Positions 22,976 through 31,770 of a DNA stretch of 50,647 nt are shown in pieces; the stretch's first letter is position 1; the number at the start of each line of letters is the position of its first letter. The notes beneath the pieces are model-generated. The model saw only the letters and a program-made list of their open reading frames with translations. It did no database searches and was not told the DNA's origin. The position numbers and the translations under genes are program-made. Source of the stretch: Scytalidium lignicola (taxonomy: Eukaryota; Ascomycota; Leotiomycetes); the NCBI GenBank assembly GCA_002812745.2, contig NCSJ02000314.1, positions 1-50,647 on the forward strand, written 5' to 3'.

Positions 22976-23186
22976 CTTGTTCATCATATGTTAAGCATAT
23001 GTTAGCTATATATATTATATTAATTATATCGTGATTTAAATATCAAAATCAATATTAATTACACATATACTTAGCATATGCTCAATTATCGGATTAATTC
23101 TCTGCCCCTATTGAACTTGACCAAAAGTTGCTCTGTACCTCCGAGGTTTACCCGAACGGCACGCGTTCTACCAGCGTTGAACTGTA

Positions 23187-23380
23187 GCCCGCAAAAACAG
23201 GGACACATAAACTTGGGTAAATTGCAGCCTCAATATTAAGACAAGAAGCGGAGATAATTTTGTTTACTTCAAGCTCTTGAGAACTGTATAACTATTTAGT
23301 ACTAGCATTTCAGCTTAAATGATCATCAAGTCACTCATCCTAAAAATATAACATAAAAAAATGGTTATATATGTTCCAGC
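23187..23380. other. Spacer with no gene
   Basis: Between the MITE and the hairpin. Nothing recognised. Confidence 0.4.
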
Positions 23381-23467
23381 CGATACACCAACTCCGCCGG
23401 TTGGCCAACTGTCTAGGCGATACACCAATTTGACAGTTGGTGTATCGTCTAGCCCATACACCAACTG
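23381..23467. repeat. Cluster of GATACACCAACT repeats forming alternative hairpins
   Basis: CGATACACCAACT at 23381, CGATACACCAA at 23418 with its exact complement TTGGTGTATCG at 23437-23447, and CATACACCAACTG at 23455. A second stem, CCAACTGTC with GACAGTTGG (about 23405-23413 and 23432-23440), competes with the first. It may be a terminus of the integrase element that follows. No matching copy was found near 25560. Confidence 0.7.
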
Positions 23468-23699
23468 AATCAACTTTACCCCATAGTAGCAGTGTAGCTT
23501 TATGTGTAACAAGTTTCTCTTATTTTGCAACCTTCAATTGAATTGTTCTTTATCCAATATAATATCAATTGAATTGATTAACCCTTTTCCTAATGATATA
23601 CACTTTGCCTTTCAAGAATATATATATAACAAAAGTTATATTAACAAAGAACAGATTAATCCAAAGTACTAACAAAGAATGTATGTGTTTTTGGACAAT

Positions 23700-25558
23700 C
23701 CAAGCCTCAAATCAGAGGATCGAACAGATACCAACTTAAAACACAAAGCACTTACTTAATTTAAGCTCAAGGACTGTTAACTATATTGATTACTTGATTT
23801 ACACCATTCAGAATTAAGATATGCTGTTTAAGATAATGAAGTATTTGATATTATTGTTCAAGAGTATATCAAACTTCTTCATGCAAGATAAGATAAAGTA
23901 TAATTAGTAATTGATCAAAATTATTATGGAATTAAACATGATAATGTTGAATAAGTACTTAAAAGATGCAAAAACTGTTCTTTGAATAGGTTATTAACTA
24001 TTAAAGTTCCTCTTGAACTTATTATTACTAAAAGAGCTTGAAAACACATTTAAGTGAACTTGATTAACATAAAGCATAAACTGTTTAACTAGTATAAATG
24101 GATATTACATATTAAGGATTATTTTACTAAATATTCACAATTATATCTACTTAAAAGTAAAGAATCAATTCTAATTGTATAAGCATTTACTTAATTTATT
24201 ATAACATTTTTACTTCTTAAAATTATACAATATAACAATAACAAGGAGTTCAAAGGTGCTTTTCTTATTATATTATGTAAATATAATATTCAAATAATCA
24301 ATGAAAAGCCTTAAACACCTTAAACTCAAGGCCTTGTTGAGTAAGCAAATGAAGTGGTTAAAACCAAAATCAAAGATTAAAAAGTAAATAATAATTCATC
24401 TGAATAGACTAATGGTTTGGTAAAGGTTACTCTTGTAATTAATACTCAAAAACACTTAACAATTAATTGTATACTTGTTGAATTGTTATTCAGAGATTAT
24501 AACACTTATATTAACTAGTTGAATAATCAAAAACACAAAGATCTTATAATTGAAGTACTTTAAGAAGATCTTAATAAAGCTTTAATTTTTAAGAGTAATT
24601 TAAAATCTAACCTACTAATTAATCTACAATTACTAACTTTAGGTTATTCAAGAGTTGATATTGATATTCAATCACAGTTATATTCTCAAGTTACTATGCA
24701 AATTAGCTCTGAAAGTAGCTCAGAGATTAATGTACGAATCACTTCATTAATCAAGAACTCTCTTGAACGGTAACATGATACTGAAACTACTATTATAACT
24801 ATAGTTATTACAACTACAATTATTACAATTACAGTTATTACAATTACAACAACTACAGTTACAACAACTACAACTACAATGATTACAACTACAACGACTA
24901 CAGTTATAACGATTACAATTACAATTATTACAACTACAGTTACTATAGCAATTCAATCAACAGATCCAGTAATCCAAAAAGCTTAGCAATCAACACAAAA
25001 TGCAAGGATTAGGATGGTCGAAAAGTACTTNAAAAAAGCATGATATTCAACACTTTGAGATTGGAGATATTATATCAGTTAAGATTTTAAGGGAAGATAG
25101 AATAGTTACTGATAATCGACGATTATATGCTCAAATATTAGATAAGCCATACCCTCATAGATATCGAATTATTACTTAATCAAGAATCATTAATCGTTTG
25201 ATGTCAACTAAAGATTTAAATGTAGTTGACCAAAGCCTTTGGCCAGATATTAACATTCCAGAAACCACCAAACAAGTCACATTGACTTTGGCAGCTAAGG
25301 AGGCATCTACAAGTCAGTGAATTAGTATATCATGTTAGTGTAAAGGTCAGTGTAGTACTAAAAGATGTCATTGTTTCAAGGAAGGAAAGGATTGTACAGT
25401 ACATTACCATAAAGATGAGCATAACTGTAGAAGGTTGTCAAGGCTAGCTATTCGCACTGAACAAGCCTTAATTGAACTACCTGAAAGCTCCAATAACAAT
25501 AGGAGAAAGCGAGCAAGGGCAAATACTAAGGGTAATGGACATGGTTTCAGGATATGAG
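23700..25558 (+). pseudogene. Integrase-like transposon gene with C-terminal CXC domain (KRBA2-like)
   Basis: The frame is readable with RIP-type stops. Zinc-finger-like ending of the N-terminal part: VLKRCKNCSLNR (about 23945). Integrase (rve) core: INIKHKLF..YKWILHIKDYFTKYSQLY, IIQYNNNKEFKG, GLVEQANEVVKTKI. The first two catalytic Asp are Asn here (G-to-A) and the Glu is retained. Further down come HDIQHFEIGDII, RYRIIT and NRLMSTKDL. The C-terminal CXC-type cysteine cluster (CKGQCSTKRCHCFKEGKDC, then a His/Cys pair, 25340-25430) and a basic RRKRARA tail are almost undamaged. The layout resembles KRAB-A domain-containing protein 2-like integrases. No LTRs are seen, so a cut-and-paste (Ginger-like) element is likely but not proven. 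Confidence 0.7.
24775..24956. repeat. (ACNATT)n-type simple repeat inside the integrase gene
   Basis: About 180 bp of TTACAACTACAATTATTACA-like trinucleotide pairs. In the integrase frame it codes a Thr/Ile/Val tract linking the integrase core to the GDII segment. On the reverse strand it gives a spurious Cys/Asn-rich frame. Confidence 0.85.
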
Positions 25559-25956
25559 TGATAGGCCCACCAACGGTGACATCGTCTTTCCCCACACTGA
25601 ATATTCCTAGTCGCCGGATCTGATAACCAATCCTCTTCCATGCTGATTGTCTGTAGGCGCCGTTTTTATGCCTTGTACACCGGACCGAAAAGGTCGGAAG
25701 GCGGGGGCGGGCAAGGACGGCAGTTCATTCAATCCAGAACCAGCAATTATTCAGCTTTGAAGTGGTTTAGATATCAGCTTACAACTCTCTCAAAGACCCG
25801 GATGGCCATTTCCCGGTAATATATTTAACATATCTACTTTGTAGCGTAGTAACGTCGTGCCACAGTCACTACTAAGAATTCTGTGAGGTTACACGAACAA
25901 TTCAGCTCTAAAAACTCCCTTCACTTTATTATCAAACTTGATCCGCATACTCTACA
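25559..25956. other. Intergenic, promoter side of hydrolase gene
   Basis: GC rises sharply at about 25560, marking the edge of the gene island. It contains the CGGACCG site at 25681. No other frame is supported. Confidence 0.5.
25681..25687. promoter_or_regulatory. CGGNCCG site, 276 bp upstream of hydrolase gene
   Basis: CGGACCG within ACCGGACCGA. A further CGG half-site lies 8 bases downstream. Confidence 0.6.
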
Positions 25957-26919
25957 ATGGATTCCCTACCACCCCTTGGTCGGGGGACTGCAGAAGTCCT
26001 TGTCCCAACCTATAAGATATATGGCGAGTTGCTTCAGCAACCGTCCAATTCCTCAGCCATCCTCGGAAAAGAATATCAAACATATTCATATGGTTCTCAT
26101 GAGCGTCAGAAATTGGATCTCTACATCCCTTCATCCTCAGTTCCTATGCCAGCTGCCGGAATTTCTCGCCCCATCTTTGTGTTCTTTTATGGTGGTGGAC
26201 TAGTAACAGGCGACCGAATCCTCTCTAATTTCCCAGGAGGGCTAGTTTACCGCAACATTGGGTATTTTTTCTCAGAAGTACTTGGGTTCGAGACTATCAT
26301 TGCTGACTACCGACTCTTGGGCAAGGGAGGAAAGGCACCAAGTGGTCGTGAGGACGTCGATGGAGTGGTCCAATGGATCAAAGAGAGATATGGGCTCCCG
26401 GATAAACCTCGAGATTTATTTATCATGGCTACTTCCGCAGGAGGTTACTTATTGGCCACCTGGCCGTTCAACAGTGATTTACATCAAAAGAATACAGCCA
26501 TATTCGATGGTAAAAGCAGAGTCCACCTACGCGGTATTATCTTTCTAGGAACCCCATTTGATTTGAACGTTGCAGCAAAGATATCGGAAGAGTATTACGG
26601 TAGTGTGGAACAAGCCAGGGCCGATCAACCCCTCGTAAGAATTTCAAAGATTCAAGAGGGGCTGAATCCAGAAGATTTGAGCAAATGGCCTCGAATCTTA
26701 GTCCTTGTGAGTGAGCTAGATTCCGAAGATTTTATAGTTGAAGCAGGAAAGAGGCTTGTCAATGAGTGGGGAAGATCTGGGGCAAAGATAGAATTTGCAA
26801 TCTTGGAAGGTCACAATCATATTAGTCCCCCAGTAGATTTGGGCAGTGACATTGAGAGAAAGGAAGCTTGGGGATTTGGAGTGGGAGAATGGATCAAATC
26901 TGGATTATTTAGTGTATAG
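25957..26919 (+). CDS. Alpha/beta-hydrolase fold protein
   Basis: Single exon, 320 residues, intact. An esterase/lipase-like alpha/beta-hydrolase (BD-FAE/esterase type): after a YGSHERQKLDLYIP strand comes FFYGGGLVTGDR, the place of the oxyanion HGGG, here with Tyr for His. DYRLLGKGGKAPSGREDVDG is the usual conserved loop. MATSAGGYLLA holds the nucleophile Ser but lacks the first Gly of G-x-S-x-G. The Asp is in ELDSEDF and the His in GHNHISPP. No signal peptide, so probably cytosolic. It lies tail-to-tail with the aconitase-like gene. It is the only cluster gene without a lesion. The substrate is unknown. Confidence 0.88.
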   Translation: MDSLPPLGRGTAEVLVPTYKIYGELLQQPSNSSAILGKEYQTYSYGSHERQKLDLYIPSSSVPMPAAGISRPIFVFFYGGGLVTGDRILSNFPGGLVYRNIGYFFSEVLGFETIIADYRLLGKGGKAPSGREDVDGVVQWIKERYGLPDKPRDLFIMATSAGGYLLATWPFNSDLHQKNTAIFDGKSRVHLRGIIFLGTPFDLNVAAKISEEYYGSVEQARADQPLVRISKIQEGLNPEDLSKWPRILVLVSELDSEDFIVEAGKRLVNEWGRSGAKIEFAILEGHNHISPPVDLGSDIERKEAWGFGVGEWIKSGLFSV

Positions 26920-27194
26920 ATCTAGCTTCTTATGGTTCAATTGATAAAGCCTTTTGTTATGAAAATGTTTAGTCTGAGATCGTATTTTTGGCTTTCTGGG
27001 ACTATAACTAGAACAACATTATAGCCTAAATAAGCTCATATATTGACAGTAAGACAAGCGTCAGAGAGTGCCACGGGACTTCGTTATAACGATATAGTTA
27101 GGTACAGTGTGGCAGCTGAAGTGATTGAATTCCCACGTAACAAAAAATGTAAAGCTAATTAGGATATAGTGGAGAATGCACAATTTCTGAGGCA
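26920..27194. other. Intergenic between convergent genes
   Basis: 3' ends of the hydrolase (+) and aconitase-like (-) genes face each other over 275 bp. Nothing else recognised. Confidence 0.5.
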
Positions 27195-30144
27195 TCACCA
27201 CTCTAATTTCGTCTCAATTGGCCGTTCTAAGCCTCCAATCTCATTGAAGGCTTGCGACTGAACTTCTGTTCTAGCGTCACTTGCAGTCAACTGTTCCCAA
27301 ATCGATCTTCCAAACTTCTTATAAGCATTGACCAGCCCCTGATTGATTGTTAATTTCCACTCCATATCTGCCATTTGGAAATAGAATGTTGTATGGCCAT
27401 CAACTGTCACCCTCCGCTCTGGAACATTAATTTAAATCGTTTCATTGTCTTTTGCTACTTCATAGAACTTATCATCGGCGATAGTAAAGCCTAATAGCCC
27501 CAAACTGGGCTGATTTCGGCTATAGATGAATGCAAATGAGCGCGCAATCACGCATTTGACGCCGCATCTTTTTTCATTGTCAATTATGATTCTAGGATAG
27601 TTTATCCCGGAGTCCTACAATTATCTGACACCAGAACGGAGAAGACAAGAAGAAATTGACTAACCTTTGAGTGCTAATACGGCTTGTTCTCGAGAAGACC
27701 CACAGCCAAACGATGATCCCGCAACAAGAACTTGTTGACCATTTTTCACATTTTCCCTAAAATTTGGGTGCGTATTTTCTAAGCAGTGAGTACCTAGTTC
27801 TTCATCGCTAAGATTTTCAACCAGGTAATGAGATGGTGCCATCTAAGAATATTGCATCCCAATTAGTACGATTACCGATGCGATTATAACTGTTGTAAAT
27901 AGCATTGCTTAGACTCACCGCATCAGTGTCAATAAAGTCTCCTAGTGTTATGATTTTGCTGTTAACGATTAAGGGAACTGACATGCCATTGCCCTGCTGT
28001 GAGTCTGGCTTTATAACTGAATCCGGCTTGCTTAACTTCGATTCTGCAAGTGGTCTTTTAGCGAGCCCAAGTGATGGCTCCACATAATCAACAGGCCCCA
28101 AGGAAGATTGTTCGAAATATTTAGTATATCTCTTGAAAAGGCCTTGGTCTATCTTTTCCAGAAATGGCCGTGGATCAGTGAGTCTCATTCCAAATGAAGA
28201 TGAAGCAACGGTGGCTGCTGAAGTGATATTGGCGAACGACCCTAATGAAAAGGATATCGGTCAACTTTTAGTTCAAAGAATGGTCTAAACAGTGAAGACG
28301 ATAAAAAGCCACCTACCAGGGCCCATTCTATCCCGATAATTTCGATTCTGAGAGCTGAGCCAGGTTTCTCCAGGCTTTGCCTGATCTGCGGACATTGCAA
28401 TACAGTAACTACATCCTGGGACGCCTCTAGTAAAAGCAGCAGCTTCGTAAACGCTCAGGAGGCCTAGGGACTCTAGCTTCTCTACAATTGGAAGGGACCC
28501 TGCTACCATGTGCCTTTTTCCCGGTTTTATAGGAATGCCTTCTTCAAGACCTATTTGCAGCACAAGAGCTGCAAGGATTGGCTCTTCTTCAGTTGTAGTA
28601 CAAGAACCAATAAACACTCCATCGAACTCAAGAGCCGGCTTCTCTGAGATTGCCACTACATTGTCAGGGGAAGGATGAATAGCAATCGTGGACGTCACAT
28701 TGGATAAGTCTATGTCGAATATGCCAGCATATTCAGCACCATCGTCTGGTTGGAAATAGACTACATGCGAGCGATTAGTCTTCAGCCGCCTTTTGCTAAT
28801 GTAATCCCTAGTTATTTCGTCAGGGACAAATATGCCAGTGATGGCACCGAATTCCTGAGTGATGGATAATTAGTGTTGAGCACAAGAAGTATATATACAG
28901 CACAATATATATCACAGGGGCCTTACAGTGCACATATTACAGATCGCAAACCTGGCATCGATTGAAAGCCACTTTGCTCCAGGTCCTGAGAATTCCACCA
29001 CCCTACTTGCAGCAACGGTATTTCGCTTTAGTTCCTTTAGAATATAGAGGATCACATCTTTACCGGTCATACCGAACGTGGGCTTTCCAATAAACCGTAT
29101 AAAGATCGACTCGGGGACTTTGAACCATGTTTCTCCGGTTACCAAGGGCATAATTACATCTGCTGCTCCAAGGCCTATAGCTAAACAACTTACTGCGCCA
29201 GCAGAACAAGTATGAGAATCGGCTCCAATTGCAACCATTCCAGGCTGGGCACGCTCACGGACGAACTCAGTATGCATAATAGTATAGTTCATTCCTTGGT
29301 ATTCAGTCATTTTGTAGTCGTGTTTTGCCTTTTCAGATGCAGTAACAAGAGCTCTGACCTTAGGACGGTCTGTAACTCGTGGATCAACAACATGATCTCC
29401 TGCAATCCAGAAACGGTCGGTTCGCCAGATCGTATTTTCACCCAGCTCGTCAAGTCTTGCTTTCATAATCTACTCAGAATGGATAAAACCATAATTAGTA
29501 AATCACAGTGCCTGACACGTTCGCAAGCTTTTGTTGAATGATTAGAAGAATTCACTCTGCCTACTTACCACCTACTGACCCTCAGACGTTATAACCCAGT
29601 CAACAGCAATAGAAATTGTGTCACCCACTTTCAAACCCTCAACTGGCACCGTTGACGTGGAATGGTGAGCGAATATCTTCTGTGTCAAGTTCATCGGCTT
29701 GGTAGATGCTGACTTGGTGGTGCTAAGTGTGCTGGGGGTGATGGCTTGTGACCTCTCTTGTGAGATTAGCGCTTCTAGGTAGGCATCGACCAAGAATAAG
29801 ATGTTCTCATAGTCTGAACTCAACAGGCCAGTTGCATCCTGGTCCAGCCCCAGGCCTCCGAAAGTCTTTTTGACCAAGCATTTGGTGACTACATTCTCGA
29901 GTGCTTCTGCTTCAGCTGCCTTGCCAGTGGTAGCTAGAGCAGTATCTAATTGTCGAAGGGTTTGGAAGAGGTGTGGAGGACCAGATAATACAATGGACTC
30001 CAAAGCATTATCAAGACCAGCAACAGCAATTTTATGACCACGGACTGAATTTAACAGATCGATGACATTCTGGTAGAAATCCTGGCTTGGTAAATTCTGA
30101 CCCAGGATGTCTGGAAACGAAACAAGAATATTCCCTATTGCCAT
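27195..30144 (-). pseudogene. Aconitase/isopropylmalate-isomerase-like protein, with in-frame stops
   Basis: Fe-S hydro-lyase of the aconitase superfamily, about 840 residues, large and swivel domains in one chain as in fungal Leu1. Exons: 30144-29569, 29469-28927, 28854-28317, 28241-27919, 27842-27665 and a last one to 27195. Cluster cysteines: SHTCSAG (about C280), FIGSCTT (C458) and PGCSYC (C521/C524). Other motifs: NMCT|EFGAITGIFVPDE across an intron, GPGSFANIT, and SSFGCGSSREQAVLALKG in the swivel domain. About 190 residues of exon 1 precede the catalytic part and match nothing I recognise. Lesions: TAG at 29572-29574 where Trp is expected, TAA at 27432-27434 (likely from CAA), and an exon 5/6 junction that cannot be joined in frame. 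Substrate unknown: an isomerase of 2-alkylmalate- or citrate-like acids is likely. Confidence 0.85.
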
Positions 30145-30600
30145 GGTTTTCAAAATGCTGCGATTTGGAGTCAAAACTAGCTCAGGTTAACTGGAATCAG
30201 AATCCTCAATGACACGGCTGACAAGAATGTCTTCAAAAGAAAAAAAAAGAAAAACTCTCTGATCGTGGAATCATGGCACATGCTCATAATTTTTGTTAAC
30301 ACGCATCACTGGGGATGTTGCAATCTAGCAAATGAGTATGTCGGTCCGACAACTTTTTTTTACAATCATACTCTATATTCGGCTATTCCTAATTGGGTGC
30401 CTGTAGAGACTCCTCGAGCTACAGTACACGGTTTTCTACACTAATATTCCACGATCCTGCCAGTGGCAAAAGAATCAACAGTATAAGGATGACAGAAGGA
30501 AATGAAGAAACAACTCAAAAGCTCGAAACCTGAAATAACTCAAACCCATACACCTATAACTCCGTAGTGTAGTTGACCGTCTCCCTGTATTATACTACAC
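30145..30600. other. Aconitase-like gene promoter and LINE 3' edge
   Basis: Contains CGGTCCG at 30342 and a T8 run at 30353-30360 which, read on the minus strand, could be a short LINE poly(A) tail. The exact LINE edge is not fixed: I found no duplicated target sequence. Confidence 0.45.
30342..30348. promoter_or_regulatory. CGGNCCG site, 198 bp upstream of aconitase-like gene
   Basis: CGGTCCG inside an 11-bp palindrome, GTCGGTCCGAC. Confidence 0.65.
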
Positions 30601-30681
30601 GCTTTGAGCAATTTTACTCTCCTCAGGGTCCATCCCTTAATTTGGTGTCTGTTTTTACAAAAGGTAAGTGTACTTCTCGCA

Positions 30682-31450
30682 TTACGTTGTTGCGAATTCT
30701 TTGTACAGCTCTGGTTTGTAATGTTTGAACTGGTCCAGGAGGCCAATTGTTAGCATGAAATTTACAGCCTTTGAGGTATATATAGGATGTCCTAGCAATA
30801 TCTTGATGTCAGGATCGAGGCTACTGAAGTAGTGGTCTCGCTGTTCTTCAAATAAGTGGCATGTTTCCAGTATATGCTGAACTGTTTGATCGTCTTCCCC
30901 ACAATCACAGAGCGACGATTCCACTCTGTTGATTTTGTGTAAATATGCTTTCAGGCTTATCTTCCCTGTTCTCATTTAGATCAGGACAAAGCTCATGGCC
31001 TTCTGTATCTTTGCATATAAGCCCTTAATATTCTTCTGTAGCTCGTTTCCCCACCAGTGCTTGTATTGTGCAACTGCCCCAGCCATAGGCCATTCTTTCC
31101 TCTAGTCCAAGAGGCATTCCTTCTTGATGATTCTCTTGATTGCAGACTGTAATCTGTATATTGGACGTGCTAGGGCAAGTCCTAGTGCAGCTCTTGGTGC
31201 AGCTCTTAGTGCAGCTTGTACAAGAGTAGCCTGTGTCTCCTGTACTGTGGTTTGTGCTAGTACTACCTGAGTAGCCTGTACTGTGGTTATAGTCTGGGGT
31301 GTTGTCCATACTAATCTCACTCCAGCTTGTGGTGCAGCCTGTGTTCTGGCTACTGTAGGTGTGGTAGGTTCAACTCTTGTAAGCTTAGCTACCGGCCTTG
31401 TTACTGTCAGTGTAGCTGGCTAAGCTACATGTATCCTTGTTGACTCTCTT
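30682..31450 (-). pseudogene. LINE ORF2 C-terminal part with Cys/His motif and repeat-like insert
   Basis: 30682-30975 is open: RTGKISLKAYLHKI, then CDCGEDDQTVQHILETC (C-x-C-x8-H-x4-C), the zinc motif found after RNase H in Tad-type LINEs. Before it, 31100-31420 codes an unusual Thr/Gln/Val/Ala-rich stretch with repeated VQATQV and QETQATLVQAA units, between the RNase H end (EKADTLAKEV) and a YRLQSAIK segment. Confidence 0.8.
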
Positions 31451-31770
31451 ATAACCTCCTTGGCTAATGTGTCTGCCTTTTCTGTTCTAAAGCCTCCAGC
31501 CTGTACTGGTATCTAATGTAAAAACACCTTAATATTATTCTGATGTAGTTGATCGATTTTCCTAGTAATCTCTCTCAAGATATATTGCCCTGACTGTAAT
31601 TGTAACCTTTGGATTGATAAAATTACAGCTTGATTAGCTATGAATATGTTAACTTGTTTAGTAGCAGATCTTGCCCTCAAAGTTAACTTTAGGGCTTTAA
31701 AGATACTTATAAGAGATGTTATGTAAACATTGCTATAACTATCTAGTCCAAGGTAAGCTTTCACCATTCA
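31450..31770 (-). pseudogene. LINE RNase H domain
   Basis: 31513-31767 reads AYLGLDSYSNVYI, then FKALKLTL, and IFIANQAVILSI, where the expected Asp of TDNQAA is Ala-Asn. QSGQYILREI and a stop replacing the Trp of the HWIP segment follow, then EKADTLAKE. Confidence 0.8.

Larger units (their letters stand above)
20596..23184. mobile_element. TIR element (MITE) interrupted by a pogo-type transposon
   Basis: Inverted ends of 24 bp (20596-20619 and 23161-23184), 21 of 24 matching, with sequence CAGYTCAAC...GTAGAACGCGT, each flanked by TA (20594-20595 and 23185-23186). Subterminal sequence is also inverted (near 20640-20680 and 23090-23130). With the inner pogo element removed, about 435 bp remain and nothing is coded, so this is a Tc1/mariner-like MITE. 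Confidence 0.7.

Noticed and set aside
24747..24956. 69-residue Cys/Asn-rich minus-strand frame resembling a metallothionein
   Set aside because: It is the antisense reading of a trinucleotide-type repeat inside the integrase gene.
29572..29579. Alternative GTCAGT donor for aconitase intron 1 that would avoid the TAG stop
   Set aside because: It puts exon 2 out of frame. Only GTG|GTAAGT joins the two exons in phase.
30353..30360. T8 run as the LINE poly(A) tail
   Set aside because: Plausible, but no target-site duplication matching the 5' end near 37230-37300 was found, so the LINE end was left approximate.
31025..31309. Thr/Ser/Cys-rich minus-strand frame
   Set aside because: Out-of-frame reading of the repeat-like insert of LINE ORF2.
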